DNA of 64,000 nucleotides from Begonia masoniana (lineage: Eukaryota; Streptophyta; Magnoliopsida; Cucurbitales; Begoniaceae). Below, one piece after another: positions 1-10,435 of this stretch. A program made the position numbers and the translations under genes. A model generated the notes under the pieces. That model was not told the DNA's origin. It searched no databases and was given only the letters and a program-made list of their open reading frames with translations. Position 1 is the stretch's first letter; the number at the start of each line of letters is the position of its first letter. The stretch is from NCBI GenBank assembly GCA_022432975.1, contig CM039503.1, positions 50,881,259 to 50,945,258 on the forward strand. The letters run 5' to 3'.

Positions 1-397
1 CCAGCAAAATGAAAGGTCGCCAGGGTGACCTTGTCTCCTTCTCCGACGTTGGCACATCGGAGCATGCTTTCAATCTTCCTCAACCATTCTTCAGCAACAA
101 TCGGGTTAGATGATTTTCCATCAAACGTGGGCAGCTGAAGCTTTCGGAATCGATCCCCTGAATGCTCATTGCTAGAACCTGAGTTGGCACTCCCCTGTAC
201 CTCTCGGTTCAGTAACACCCCAACTGATCAGACTGCTGACGCACTAAATCTGTTTGCTGACGTACCAAGTCTGTTAATTGCCTAATAACACTAGGTTCCT
301 CCTCACTCCTCAAGTTTGGCATTTCCCTCGGTATCCTAGGTCTTCCTGGGCGTCTGGCCATTAAACTCACTTCCTGTACAAGGTTAACTATATTCAT
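1..397 (-). pseudogene. gag: gag N-terminus of the left-edge element, frameshifted
   Basis: Translation from the ATG at 361 gives a proline/arginine-rich start (MARRPGRPRIPREMPNLR) followed by a repeated glutamine-rich stretch (RQQTDLVRQQSDQLG). It is nearly the same as the gag start of the element at 9015. A one-base loss just after SDQLG (about 209-220) puts the frame into a stop, and the downstream gag matches (RKIESM, then NVGEGDKVTLA) continue in another frame to base 1. The copy is therefore dead as a gag gene. It would have encoded the structural capsid protein of the retrotransposon particle. An upstream in-frame ATG also exists at 395-397, but the family comparison favours the one at 361. 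Confidence 0.8.
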
Positions 398-427
398 AAA
401 TATCTAATTATTGAGGCTAACATAAAC

Positions 428-433
428 ACTTAC
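428..433 (-). promoter_or_regulatory. Leader splice-donor-like GTAAGT between PBS and gag
   Basis: On the minus strand the leader reads AACTGTAAGTGTTTATG. The same AACTGTAAGT string lies at the same place in the element at 6798 and the one at 53427. A strong plant 5' splice-site match conserved between two LTR families suggests a spliced gag leader; this is inference. Confidence 0.45.
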
Positions 434-501
434 AGTTGTTGGAGTACTTCCATGCGACGATTGGCACTGATGAGTAATCTTTTGAACGGTTTAACTGAAT
501 G

Positions 502-513
502 TCTCTGATACCA
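502..513 (-). other. Primer-binding site, initiator-Met tRNA type
   Basis: On the minus strand, TGGTATCAGAGA starts three bases inside the LTR end. It differs at one base from the TGGTATCAGAGC used by the other elements here, the usual complement of the initiator methionine tRNA 3' end. Confidence 0.8.
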
Positions 514-516
514 TAC

Positions 517-2663
517 TGTAACGCCCCGAGTTATCTGAACCCGGTTCGTCACACCATGCCCGTACATGACTAAAATTTCAATCATATTTTTTTTTTTGAA
601 AACTTGACATAAGCGGAATCTCCAAAACAATAATATTCGAAACTTGCAGCGGAAATCATTTAAGTAAAATGGAGTTAAACAAAACTATTGTACAATGCTT
701 GAATACTCAGTTAGAATTTTTGGGAATAATCGGCAAAAGGAATAAAGGATTAAATCGCAGAACACATCATAAGTTTCAGAAGTCAAACGCATCGCCCGCT
801 GAACAAAGTCAACAAAAAGGGGCTGAAACAAAAAATAGAAGACATCATCCGGTGGCAAAACGACAAAATACGCTCTACACCTTCCGGTGACGTCAGCCGG
901 ATGATCGACGCTATACAGCATCCACCGGTGGCTAGACGACAAAACACTTCTTACATCTTCCGGTAGATTATCATACGACATTCACCGGTCACAAAACGAC
1001 AAAACATTTCCTACATCTTCCGGTGGATTAACACACGACATCTACCGGTCACTAAACGACAAAACATTTCCTACATCTTCCGGTGGATTAACACCCGACA
1101 TCCACCGGTCACTAAACGACAAAACATTTCCTACATCTTCCGGTGGATTAACACACGACATCCACCGGTCACTAAACGACAAAAACATTTCCTACATCTT
1201 CCGGTGGATTAACACACGACATCCACCGGTCACTAAACGACAAATTTTGTTCTATATCATCCGATGGCTTCCACTGAAGACATCTTCCGATAGACAACAG
1301 AACAACAACTCAACCTACAGAAAAGAATTTAGTCACTTCACTAAAACCATTCAAAAACATTTCAAACCATCACATTACTAAAATTCCAGTGAGTGCCAAC
1401 ATTAAATCCCAACAAAACACTATTATCAGAAAAAGAAAACTAAAAACGTATTCAAATCATCGAAATCACTACTGTCATGAAAACTCAGCAAATTTAAATT
1501 GAACACTGTCAACTAAACTTTCAGATTATTGACACCAGTTAACCCGCCTCATCAGTTTACCAGGCCGAAACATGAATGTGCTCCTCCAACCAGCCTATCC
1601 CTCAGTGAACTCAGAGAATTCACTTGCAGTATCCTCAACACCTACATCACAAAACTCATCTATTAGCCTATTGCTAAGTAAGTAAAGCAGTAATGAAATG
1701 AATTGCTGAAACATAGATTCCTAAACATGCAGTTTCTACTTTCTCATCTCAGTTGCATACACATATGTTCATAAACTGATCTGATCCCTCGGTTCCCTTG
1801 GGAATGGGATCAATTCTCCCAATGTCATACATCCTCTACTCGATTAAGGGGCGGATGAATTCCCTTAATAGCTGATCTGATCTCTTGGTTCCCTTGGGAG
1901 TGGGATCAGTTCTCCCAATGTCATACATCCTCTACTCGATTAAGGGGCGGATGAATTCCCTTAATAGCTGTTCTGTCACATTCAGTTCATACCTCACCAT
2001 TCTTACATGGAAATTCATTTTCGTAATCTTTCAAAAACATGATGCATGACATACAAAATCATTCACAACATGCATAACCCTACTGTTTTGTGATGTAGGC
2101 CCGGAGGCACATGCATACTTTACTTACCTGGATTCCTGGAAATTGTTCGGTTACCTCTACTCGGGAAGCTCTGTACACCTAATGTCATAGGCAGAATACC
2201 GATTAGATCATCACTAACCTTAACCTTATATCGTTCAGAAACCTAAGGAGCTAGTTTGGAAAACTCTGGTTATCGAACATTCTCAACACTAAACCCGAAC
2301 TCAACACACTCGCAGCCTTATAAAAAATACACGCATTGTACTTTCTCTGCTATATAGCCACTAAATTCTCAAGATAACGAAAGGAAAAACTTACCTAGCC
2401 TGAAGGAGAATCGGGCGAGGGAAAATCGCCTAGAGAGCTCGACTGCCTGAGCTGAAAACCCAAAGAGGAAAATGAGGGAACAGTGGCGGCTAAATCTCAT
2501 TAAACCCTCCCTTAAATGCGTTATCCACAATAAATTGCAATTTACCATTTTATCCTTGCCCAATCACTTGTTAACCTAATCACTAAATCACCCATATTTC
2601 AATTATAAAACATTCTCTATAAATGGAAAAAGGTAAATCGGTTAATGGAAACCGGGTATTACA
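517..2663 (-). repeat. 5' LTR of the left-edge element (family A)
   Basis: The 2147-bp LTR has ends TGTAATACCCGGTTTCC and GGCGTTACA on the minus strand. It contains the family's two-copy direct repeat of about 96 bp (1770-1975), made of GGGAG/CTCCC and TTAAGGG/CCCTTAA hairpins; the conserved block around 2085-2105 (TTTTGTGATGTAGGCCC on the plus strand); and the 60-bp array described separately. A TGACGTCA palindrome lies at 888-895. No gene is seen in it. Confidence 0.9.
930..1250. repeat. 60-bp tandem repeat array inside the family A LTR
   Basis: About five units of exactly 60 bp, so successive 60-base rows line up almost letter for letter. The unit contains CATCTTCCGGTGGATTAACA, CGACATCCACCGGTCAC and TAAACGACAAAACATTT. 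Only a few substitutions separate the units, so the array expanded recently or is kept uniform. Other family A LTRs have diverged versions of the same words. Confidence 0.85.
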
Positions 2664-2668
2664 GGTGG

Positions 2669-2981
2669 TGCTGTCATTGATCTTAGAAAGGGGGAGCTCA
2701 AATTGCAAGTACAAGATGAAGATGTGACATTCAAGGTGTATAAGTCAATGGAGTACCCAATATCTAGCGCTGACATATTTCGGGTGGAACTCCCTAACAC
2801 TGTTACAATGGAAGCCTCACGTCAACTAAGCGACTCTCTTGAGCTGAATAAGATACAATACGTTGAAAATCTGGGGGAATCGATATTACGGGTCATACTA
2901 CCTATTAAGAAACCACCTGACCACAAAAAGATTTTGGCGAATGATAAGTTGGTAAATGGGCAACAAGGGTTACCATATTGA
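2669..2981 (+). pseudogene. Athila-like aspartic protease C-terminal fragment
   Basis: The frame from the insertion junction reads AVIDLRKGELKLQVQDE followed by VTFKVYKSMEYP, matching the end of the retropepsin domain of Athila polyproteins, where a flap-like KGEL segment precedes a short beta strand. The frame then continues for about 60 unremarkable residues to a stop at 2979-2981. The catalytic DSG/DTG part would lie left of the junction and is not visible. Family members normally continue into reverse transcriptase; this one ends instead. Confidence 0.65.
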
Positions 2982-3084
2982 GGTGGTACAGTTAAAAATG
3001 CAAATTCCATTATATATCTCGACCCAACATGACGCAGCATATCGTCAAGCTGACGACGTTAAAACACGCACTCGGTGGGAGGTA

Positions 3085-3640
3085 ACCCATTAGTTATTTA
3101 TTTTCCTTTATTTATTTTTCTTTATTTTTATTTCTGTTTATTTTTGTTTTTGTTATTTTCATTTTCGTTTTACTTAGTTGTAGTTTCGTTTTCCTTTTTA
3201 TTTCGTTTTCGTTTTCATTGTATTTTCATTTGTTTTTATGTTTTAGTTTCTTATTCCATTTTATTTTCTCTTTTTACTTTATTTCACTTCTTTTATTTTT
3301 ATTATTATTATTTTTTTTAAATAGGTTCTGATTAAGTCATTTTATTTTCTTTTTATCATTTTATTTATTTCACGTTAAAAAAAAATAATAATAATTTCTT
3401 TATCTATTTTTATTTTTATTTTATTTTATTTTATTTTATTTATTTTTTATTTTTCTCTTACTGTTATTTTTAGTTTTCTTTAGTTTCTTATTTTATTTTC
3501 TTTTTATTTATCTTTCTTCTTTTATCTTATTTATTTTTCTTCTTTTAAATAGGGTCCGATTCAGTTATCTTAAATTCTTTTTATCATTTTATTTTATTTT
3601 ATTTTATTTAGTTAAAAAAAAAGCCCTTCTGCTCGATTAC
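3085..3640. repeat. T-rich low-complexity tract (TTTTA/TTTATT)
   Basis: More than 500 bp of slipped TTTTATTTTA, TTTCATTTTCG and poly-T words, interrupted by a copy of AAATAGGGTCCGATT (about 3545) and a diverged copy near 3320. It lies in the Athila-like untranslated region. Open frames across it are Phe/Leu/Tyr low complexity and not credible genes. Confidence 0.8.
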
Positions 3641-3711
3641 TCCTTCGACCGAAACTCCACGACCAGCTCAAGACATTATGAGGTACGAGACTTTTACCCT
3701 ATATTTTTTAT

Positions 3712-3748
3712 ACATTGAGGACAATGTCTATTTTAAGTTTGGGGGTGA
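3712..3748 (+). other. Internal polypurine-tract-like copy with hairpin
   Basis: The stem-loop ACATTG-AGGA-CAATGT (3712-3727) is followed eight bases later by AAGTTTGGGGGTG. The same layout precedes the real 3' LTR at 5126-5160. A further AAGTTTGGGGGTG without the hairpin is at about 4565. Confidence 0.6.
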
Positions 3749-5125
3749 TTTTAGCATATCTTAGCACTTTGATATATTTTGGTATTGCAACCTGAAATCT
3801 TGGTTGAGGTGTCGATGATGATTTAAATGATTGATTCATGCTTTAATTCCTTGAGAAATGCTGAGTAAAAGAGTGATTTGTTTTAGTTTGCATTAATTAG
3901 AGCTTACAGAGTTATCTTCAAAAATCTGAACACATTTTATTTTTGTTTGATTCTATTTGTTGGTGATATATTTGTGTAGTCTACTAAGAGTGAAACCCAG
4001 ACACTGTAAGGGAGTGAACGAGAATAAACAGGGTAAGGGAGTGTAACTCCAGTCAAATGTGTGAGAACGAGAATACTGTGACGACAAATCTTTCTTGGTT
4101 TTGCTCATTATCCTCGAATGTGAATTGACATTTTTATGAAACAAAAGAATGATTTAGGCCATCTTTGAACTGTTTGAGCTTTCTGAGCCTACCTTGTTGT
4201 GTCATTTAATGACACCCATAGTTACCCTTTTGAGCCTATTATTTACAATAAATTTGTCACCTAAAATTAGCCTAGCCTTATATATTTCTCTTACCTTATT
4301 TATTGAGCACGGGGATATTGATCTAAATTAAGGAAAAGTTGAAGGAAATGGTGAAAATCAAGAGCAACTCCTTTGTCATCTGTTTCGTTTTAGAACATTA
4401 AGACGTTGTGTTTACGTTATTTGTCAAAAAAAAAAAAAAAAAGAAAAAGAAAAAGAAAGTTTGAACAGTTTCGTTTTCATTATTTTCTGTGAGTATTATG
4501 TTTGTATTGATTTTGTTTTGTAATAATGACAAAGGAGTTGAGTTGGGTGATATTGAGTGAATCAAGTTTGGGGGTGAACAAAGGAAAGAAAGTTTGAGTG
4601 AATTCAATAAGTGAGTAAGTGAATGGAAGAAATTTTTGATTGGGTGCAATAAGGAGGAATGAGTGGTGCTCTGGGTATTCACTTGAATTCATACAATTCC
4701 TACCCCTCAACCCGGCCTTTCATTACAAACTTGTGAAGACCTATTGACTTTTGTTTTTGATTTATGGATATTTGCTATTAGTTGGATAGTGGGCAAAGCT
4801 GATGAACGATTCGAGTGAATGGAGTGATTCCCGAGTGAAATGAGAATGATGTCCTTACCTGTAGCTACATTAGTTGAACCAACAATTAGAAGAGAATGAG
4901 AATGAACGCACACAAACACGAAGATTTCTAAGTAAGTTATTGTTAATGCGCTATTATGAATTATTTCTTTTGCAAAATGTTGAACTTGATGTTTTTAGTA
5001 TGAATTTTTCAAGCTGAGACGATTTACCCAAAAGCCTTGATTCAGATTGTTTTACCATTATATTACATTGAGCATTTTATATTTGATCGAGATTATCTCT
5101 GTGTTAACTGAGTTATATTTTGTTC

Positions 5126-5158
5126 GCTTGAGGACAAGCTTTCATTCAAGTTTGGGGG
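5126..5158 (+). other. Polypurine tract and upstream hairpin of the Athila-like element
   Basis: GCTTG-AGGA-CAAGC forms a 5-bp stem (5126-5139), followed by AAGTTTGGGGG directly before the LTR. This purine-rich tract is the expected plus-strand primer. Confidence 0.7.
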
Positions 5159-6547
5159 TGTGATAAGTGTGTATTTTACACACTTATTTATACTCTTTAA
5201 ACTTGATTCGATAAGTTATTCTCAAGTGTTTGACGAATTTGACGTCTTTTGTGTAAGTGTGCAGAGAAATTATTTTAAACAGGATAAAATAAAGAGAGGT
5301 TAAGAAGGAGGAAAAGAAAGACAACAGAGAGAAAGAATAGTGGCAAAATCGTGAACATGGCGATCGAATGCCACAAAGTCCAGCGATCGATCACCACACG
5401 AGTTTGATTTTGGAAAGGGGCGCAAATTTGGAAAGCTAACTATTTTAATCAGAACCATTAATCGAAGGAAAGGGGTGCAAATTAGGAAAGGATGAATCTC
5501 TACCATGGATTGAGTAAAAGGAAAATATTAAATACCTAAAAAAACAGAGCGGCGATTTTTTCCACAGCGAGAGCGCGGCAGCGAGGAGTTTTGGGCAATT
5601 TTGAGAGCTTCGGCGTTGGGCGATTGAAGACATTCGGTCGTCGTTGTATTTTTGGGCATTCTCTGGCGGCGATTCTGGCGAGCAGGATTCTGATTTCGGC
5701 GATTGGAGTTCGGCGATTCTGGCGTGCAACAGAGGAGGGGCGATTCTTCAAAGATATAAAAAAAAAAAAAAACAGTTTTTCTATATTCCTTTTATCTTTA
5801 TTTATGAAAATCATATTTATTTTTGTTTTTCTTTATTTTAGCATGAACTAAGTTTTTATTCTAGGGCTACGATGTAGCCAGACGATGTTTATTTTCTGTT
5901 CTTCGTTTAATTATATTTTATAAGTATTTCTTCCAATATTGTTGGCGCATTTAATTTCTGTTTTTAAAGCCTGTAAATTTCTGGCCAATCTTTACTTTAT
6001 TTTTGGGGTGTTTTGAGACCGAGAGGTGATAAATATCCGTGCACTGAAATTAATGTCATGAATATACGTAGGCTAGAGATAGTTACGGTATTGGTGTGAT
6101 CAATGTGATTTCTTGATTTATTTGTATTTGATTAATGCAGGATTTGAGACTGAGAAGTGATAACCCATTAATCAGATAAACTACGCAATGCTCGAGAGAG
6201 ATTGTACTAGAATTTAGTGAAATCGATCATCAACATAGGAAGAATATTTATGAATATAATTGCGAAGAACTGAAATAACTATTGTCTTGGTGAAATCGTA
6301 GTACCTAGGTTTTTATTAATTTGATTTAATCTCAGTTTATTTGTTTTGCTATTTTAATTTAATTTATTTTAATTGTTTTAGTCATTTATTTTAATTGCAA
6401 TTATTAAAAATCACAAAAATGTGTGTTCAATTTAGAATTAAAGTTAGTTATTTCGATTATTAATTAACAAGTCCTCGTGGGTTCGACACTCTATTTATCA
6501 CTTTATTACTTGTTGCGACTCGTACACTTGCGAACATATTTTTCACA
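5159..6547 (+). repeat. 3' LTR of the Athila-like element
   Basis: I place the ends at the inverted TGTGA (5159-5163) and TCACA (6543-6547), giving 1389 bp. A start two bases later is possible. Right at the start is a perfect 23-nt hairpin, TAAGTGTGTA-TTT-TACACACTTA (5164-5186). A duplicated phrase, GAGACNGAGA-GGTGATAA, occurs near 6017 and 6146. No gene is seen in the LTR. Open frames around 5300-5850 are overlapping, on both strands and without domain matches. Confidence 0.75.
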
Positions 6548-6797
6548 ACACTCCCACCTGGTATAGTTGCACACATATAAATTCATGTCGACAATGAATT
6601 ATTCGTATCTGCTGCTGACCTGAAATCGAGCAGCTCCCACAAACGTTGCATTCCAATTTCCAGATGCACTCGTTAGCTAATCAAGCTTTTTCCTTATCTT
6701 GGGACACAAGACGTCGGTTGATTGGACCATCTTCTCAAATTTCTTCACGATGCGAGTCATCAGGCACTTTCGGATAATCTCGAACATGGTCAGAATC

Positions 6798-8859
6798 TGT
6801 AACACCCGATTCTATTGAACCAATTCTCAATTCTTTTTAAATTAATGGCACACTTTATATGGCAATAATAAAAGTAGTGTTAATGGATGACTAGGCAAGG
6901 GCATAAGAGTAATTGGAAATTTAAAAGTGGATAACGTATTTAAGGAAAGAGGTTTTGGGTTTAATGCACTATAGCCGCCACCATTCCCTATTTTCTCTCT
7001 TTCGGTCTTCAGCTCAAGCTGCAGAGCTCTCTAGACAATTCTTCTACTCGAATCCTCTCCAAACTAGGTGAGCCCTATTTCGATTTCTTGCTGTACTGGT
7101 AGCTATCGATGATTGGGGAGAGTATAAATGTGAGTTTTGTGAATACCGTATGGGTGAGCTAGTTCGGGTCTCGTGAGGAATCGGGAATGAGCATAGGACA
7201 GAGTCTCAAACTAATTCCTTAGGTTTCTGAATGGTATAGGATGAGGTTGAGTGAAGATTTAATTGGTATTATGTTTATGACTTTAGGTGAGCAAGGCTTC
7301 CAAAGTAGTTGAAACCGAACTTTTTCAGGGAGCCAGGTAAGTGAAGTATGCTTGTGCCTTCGGGCCTACATCACAAAACAGTAGGATTATGTTTGTTTGA
7401 ATGTGTTTGTATGTCATGCATCATATTTTGAAAGTATGCGAAAATGAATTTACATGAAATGACATGGTAAGGAATGAACAGATTGTAACAGATAAGTGGT
7501 TAAGGGAACTAATCCGCCCCTTAATCGAGAGAGAGGATGTATGACTTTGGGAGAAGTGATCCAACTCCCAATTTCACAGGGGGATCTGAACAGTTGTTAA
7601 GGGAACTAATCCGCCCCTTAATCGAGAGAGAGGATGTATGACTTTGTGAGAAGTGATCCAACTTCTAATTTCACAGGGGGATCAGATCAGAAACGAATGC
7701 ATATGCAACTGAGATGAGAAAGTAGAAACTGCATGTTTAGGAATTTATGTTTCAGCATTCCATTTCATTATTGCTTTACTTACTTAGCATTAAGCTAATA
7801 GATGATGTTTGTGATGTAGGTGCTGAGACTGTAACAGGTGAGTTCCCCGAGTGCACCGAAGAATAGATGAAGTTGAAGGAGTACGTCTATGCCACGGTTG
7901 GGTGTTCTGATGAGGCGGTTTAACTACTATCTGTATGTGGAGTTTAATTTTCTGATGTTCTGTTGTGGAGTGCAGAGGATTTTGATGTTAGTAATAACTG
8001 AAGGATTTTAGAATACTTGAGTTTCCCTTGTTATGAAAATTCTGATTTGGTTTTGTTACAAATTGTTAAATTGGGATTTTTATTTGATAAGGATACAAAT
8101 GTTGGTTTCAAATGATTATTTGTTGGATTTCAGGAGTTACTTAGGGTCAGGTTGTTTTGAATGATTTGAGTGAAATTTGCAAGTTCAACTATCTGTGAGT
8201 GAAGTCCACCGATAGATGTTGAGTGTTTTGTCCACCGGCAGATGTTGAAGGATTGAATCATCCGACTGACGTCATCGGAAGATGTCCTCAGTAGAGGTCA
8301 TCGGAAGATATCCTCAGTAGAAGCCATCGGAAGATGTCTTCAGTAGAAGCCATTGGAAGATGTCTTCAGTAGAAGCCATCGGTAGATGTCTTCGGTATAA
8401 GTCTTTAGTAGCCTTGTCGCTTAGTAAACGGATGATGTAGGCAGTAGATTTGTCGTTTTGAAATCAGCAGATGTAGTTTATCGGTAGATGTGAATTGAGG
8501 ATTTTTGTCGTCTAGTGACTGGAAGACGTAGTTTGTTCTATCGGTAGATGTAGGCTGAGAATGTTAGTCTTTTAGTTATCGGTCGATGTGTTCTGTTTTG
8601 TCTTGTGAGTAAAGACTTTTGTCGTTTAGTGATCGGTCGACGTGGTCTGTTTTTTCTTTTCTCTTTGAACCAACTGTCTTGAATATATTAACTATTTAAT
8701 AAATATTATTTCTATACGATGATTTTTTCGCTGCAAGTTTTAACGTTTTAAGAGTCAAATCTTGATCATTGAATGAAATTTTAAAATTTTATCAGAAAGT
8801 CATAGTTCGGTTCAGTATCTGGTGTAGCGAACTGGGTTTATATAATTCGAGGCGTTACA
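6798..8859 (+). repeat. 5' LTR (family A)
   Basis: 2062 bp, TGTAACACCCG to GAGGCGTTACA. In order: a TATA-like GTATTTAAGG (about 6948) and CT-rich tract (6983-7003); a donor-like CTAG|GTGAGC (7064-7073); CAG|GGAGCCAG|GTAAGT (7326-7342); the block GGGCCTACATCACAAAACA (about 7364); two direct repeats of about 96 bp (7497-7690); an acceptor-like TGTGATGTAG|GTG (7810-7822); a 26-bp array (8270-8400); TGACGTCA (8267-8274); and degenerate CGGTAGATG words to 8640. Confidence 0.92.
8265..8400. repeat. 26-bp tandem array in the family A LTR
   Basis: About five units of 26 bp built on CATCGGAAGATGTCTTCAG and TAGAAGC. Each unit contains a near-palindrome GAAGATGTCTTC. The last unit changes to CATCGGTAGATG. 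Shorter or more diverged versions are in the 3' LTR (17155-17240) and the solo LTR (18770-18860). Confidence 0.85.
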
Positions 8860-8862
8860 GTA

Positions 8863-8874
8863 TGGTATCAGAGC
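8863..8874 (+). other. Primer-binding site, initiator-Met tRNA type
   Basis: TGGTATCAGAGC begins three bases after the 5' LTR end. It is the usual complement to the 3' end of plant initiator methionine tRNA. Confidence 0.9.
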
Positions 8875-8942
8875 CATTCAGTTAAACCGTTCAAAAGATT
8901 CCTCATCAGTGCCAATCGTTGCATGGAAGTACTTCAATAACT

Positions 8943-8948
8943 GTAAGT
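8943..8948 (+). promoter_or_regulatory. Leader splice-donor-like GTAAGT upstream of gag
   Basis: AACTGTAAGTAT lies 69 bases after the PBS and about 70 bases before the gag ATG. The same words are at 56021-56031 and, on the minus strand, at 428-437. The acceptor is not defined. A spliced leader is inferred. Confidence 0.45.
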
Positions 8949-9014
8949 ATTTATGTTAACCTTAGCTATTAGATATTTAAGAGTGTAATTAACCATGTAC
9001 AAGAATTTAGTATA

Positions 9015-10412
9015 ATGGCCATACGCCCAGGAAGACCTAGAGTGCCAAGGGAAATGCCAAATTTGAGAGGTGATGAGGAGCCTAGTGTGATTAGGCAGCT
9101 GGCAGATTTGATGCGTCAGCAAACAGATTTAGTGCGCCAACAGTCTGATCAACTAGGAGTACTATTGAACCGAGAAGTACAAGGAAGTGCCAACTCGGGT
9201 TCTAGCAATGAGCATTCTGGAGATAGATTCCGGAGACTAAGACCACCCACGTTTGATGGACAGCCATCCGATCCGGTTATTGCTGAAGAGTGAATTAGGA
9301 AGATTGAGAGTATGTTTAGGTGCACCAACATTGGAGAAGGAGACAAGGTCACGTTGGCTGGTGATGCTCAACTTTGGTGGGAAACAATAGAGACCACCAC
9401 TGATGTTTTGGCGATGCCTTGGTCACAATTCAAGGACATTTTCTATGAGAAGTATTTTAACAGCACTGTCCAAACCGCGAAGAAGTTGGAGTTTCTGAAC
9501 TTGAAGCAGACAGGGTCTGTGGCAGAGTACAGTAGGTAATTCGAGTCCCTGTCCAGGTTTGCTGGACATTTTGCTCACAAGGATGAGGATAAGGTGTTCA
9601 AATTTGTGCATGGACTGAAGCCGGAAATTTACTGAGGAGTTAAATTTTGTGGTATTAAAGGCTTGACATTCAGCGAAGTTGTGTCCACTGCTCTGGAAGT
9701 GGAAGAAGCTGAAAGGAAGTGTGCTGGACCAAAGGAGGTGCCACAAAAGTTTATTCAGCCACACCAACAAAGAGGAAGGAAGAGGCCTAATGAAGGCCAG
9801 AATAGCCAAGGAACAGGAGGAAAAATACAGAATGCCAGGAAATTTTCCCAGTGTCCTAAGTGTTTGAAGAACCACCCGGCCGTGTGTAGATTGGGCTTTG
9901 GGAAGTGTTTCAACTGTGAGGAGGTTGGACACACGTTCGAAGAATGCCTGAAGCCTAGAATCACCAGATGCTACAATTGTAACAAGGTCGGCCATATTAG
10001 CAGAGACTGCCCAGCTTCTAAGAGTTGCCCTGCTATGATTAAACCGAGGATATTCTCCATGATGGAGTCGGGTGAGGAACAGCCCGCTGTTGTGTCAGGT
10101 ACTATATTGATCAACTCTGTGTCTGCTTTTACTTTAATAGATTCTGGTGCAACGCATTCATTGATAGCATCTGCATTTGCTGTTAAGTTAGATGTACAAT
10201 TTACCCCTTCCATGCATGTGTTTAATGTTGCATTACCCTCTGGTGAACGCATGCACTCTAACCAAGTGATGCTTGACAGTGATGTGTTAGTAGGGAACGT
10301 AAGTCTACCTACTGATCTTATTATTATGGATATAATGAGATTTGATGTAATCCTAGGAATGGACTGTGGTTGTTTAAGCATCACGCCACAATTGATTGTA
10401 GGACTGGAATAG
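9015..10412 (+). pseudogene. gag: gag and protease region of the Del/Tekay-like element, with stops
   Basis: Starts at ATG 9015 (MAIRPGRPRVPREMPNLR). In-frame stops occur at about 9291, 9537 and 9633, so no full gag can be made by plain reading. Recognisable parts are the retrotransposon gag core (DAQLWWETIE, FYEKYFNSTVQ, FLNLKQTGSVAEY); zinc knuckles CPKCLKNHPAVC, CFNCEEVGHTFEEC and CYNCNKVGHISRDC (the last two of CX2CX4HX4C type); and the aspartic protease with its active-site loop LIDSGATHSLI and a DVILGMD segment. The protease section ends at the stop at 10410-10412. Gag forms the particle and protease would process the polyprotein. Confidence 0.88.
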
Positions 10413-10435
10413 TTAGCTTTTAACCCCCTGGTAGT

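Larger units (their letters stand above)
1..2663 (-). mobile_element. Del/Tekay-like Ty3/gypsy element, 5' end only (runs off the left edge)
   Basis: The visible part reads, on the minus strand, 5' LTR (2663-517), primer-binding site, then gag (397-1). The rest lies outside the window. The right end is followed by GGTGG (2664-2668), the presumed 5-bp TSD; its partner is out of view. Beyond it the sequence changes abruptly to the protease part of an Athila-like element, so this copy was inserted into that element. LTR ends and gag match the full element at 6798-19960, so they belong to one family. The lineage call rests on that element's polymerase and C-terminal region. Confidence 0.85.
2669..6547 (+). 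mobile_element. Athila-like Ty3/gypsy element, 3' part, internally deleted
   Basis: The part seen runs from the protease region through a conserved untranslated block to the 3' LTR. The block at 3045-3092 (CAAGCTGACGACGTTAAA, then GGGAGGTAACCCA) is typical of Athila elements downstream of integrase. It comes directly after the protease reading frame ends, so reverse transcriptase, RNase H and integrase are missing: a non-autonomous deletion derivative. The left part was separated by the minus-strand element at 1-2663. The right end joins transposase-derived sequence at 6548; ACACT (6548-6552) is the expected TSD, with its partner outside the window. Confidence 0.75.

Noticed and set aside
930..1250. 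Regular repeats that look like a CRISPR array
   Set aside because: The whole 60-bp unit repeats with no unique spacers, and it lies inside a plant LTR.
3075..3320. Open frame rich in Phe, Tyr and Leu
   Set aside because: Produced by the T-rich low-complexity tract.
4398..4710. Overlapping minus-strand frames
   Set aside because: They lie in the Athila-like untranslated region, end in poly-A/poly-T and match no family.
5536..5851. Frames on both strands in the Athila-like LTR
   Set aside because: Mutually overlapping, no domain, within an LTR.
9423..9995. 190-codon minus-strand frame
   Set aside because: Antisense shadow of gag and the zinc knuckles of the Del/Tekay-like element.
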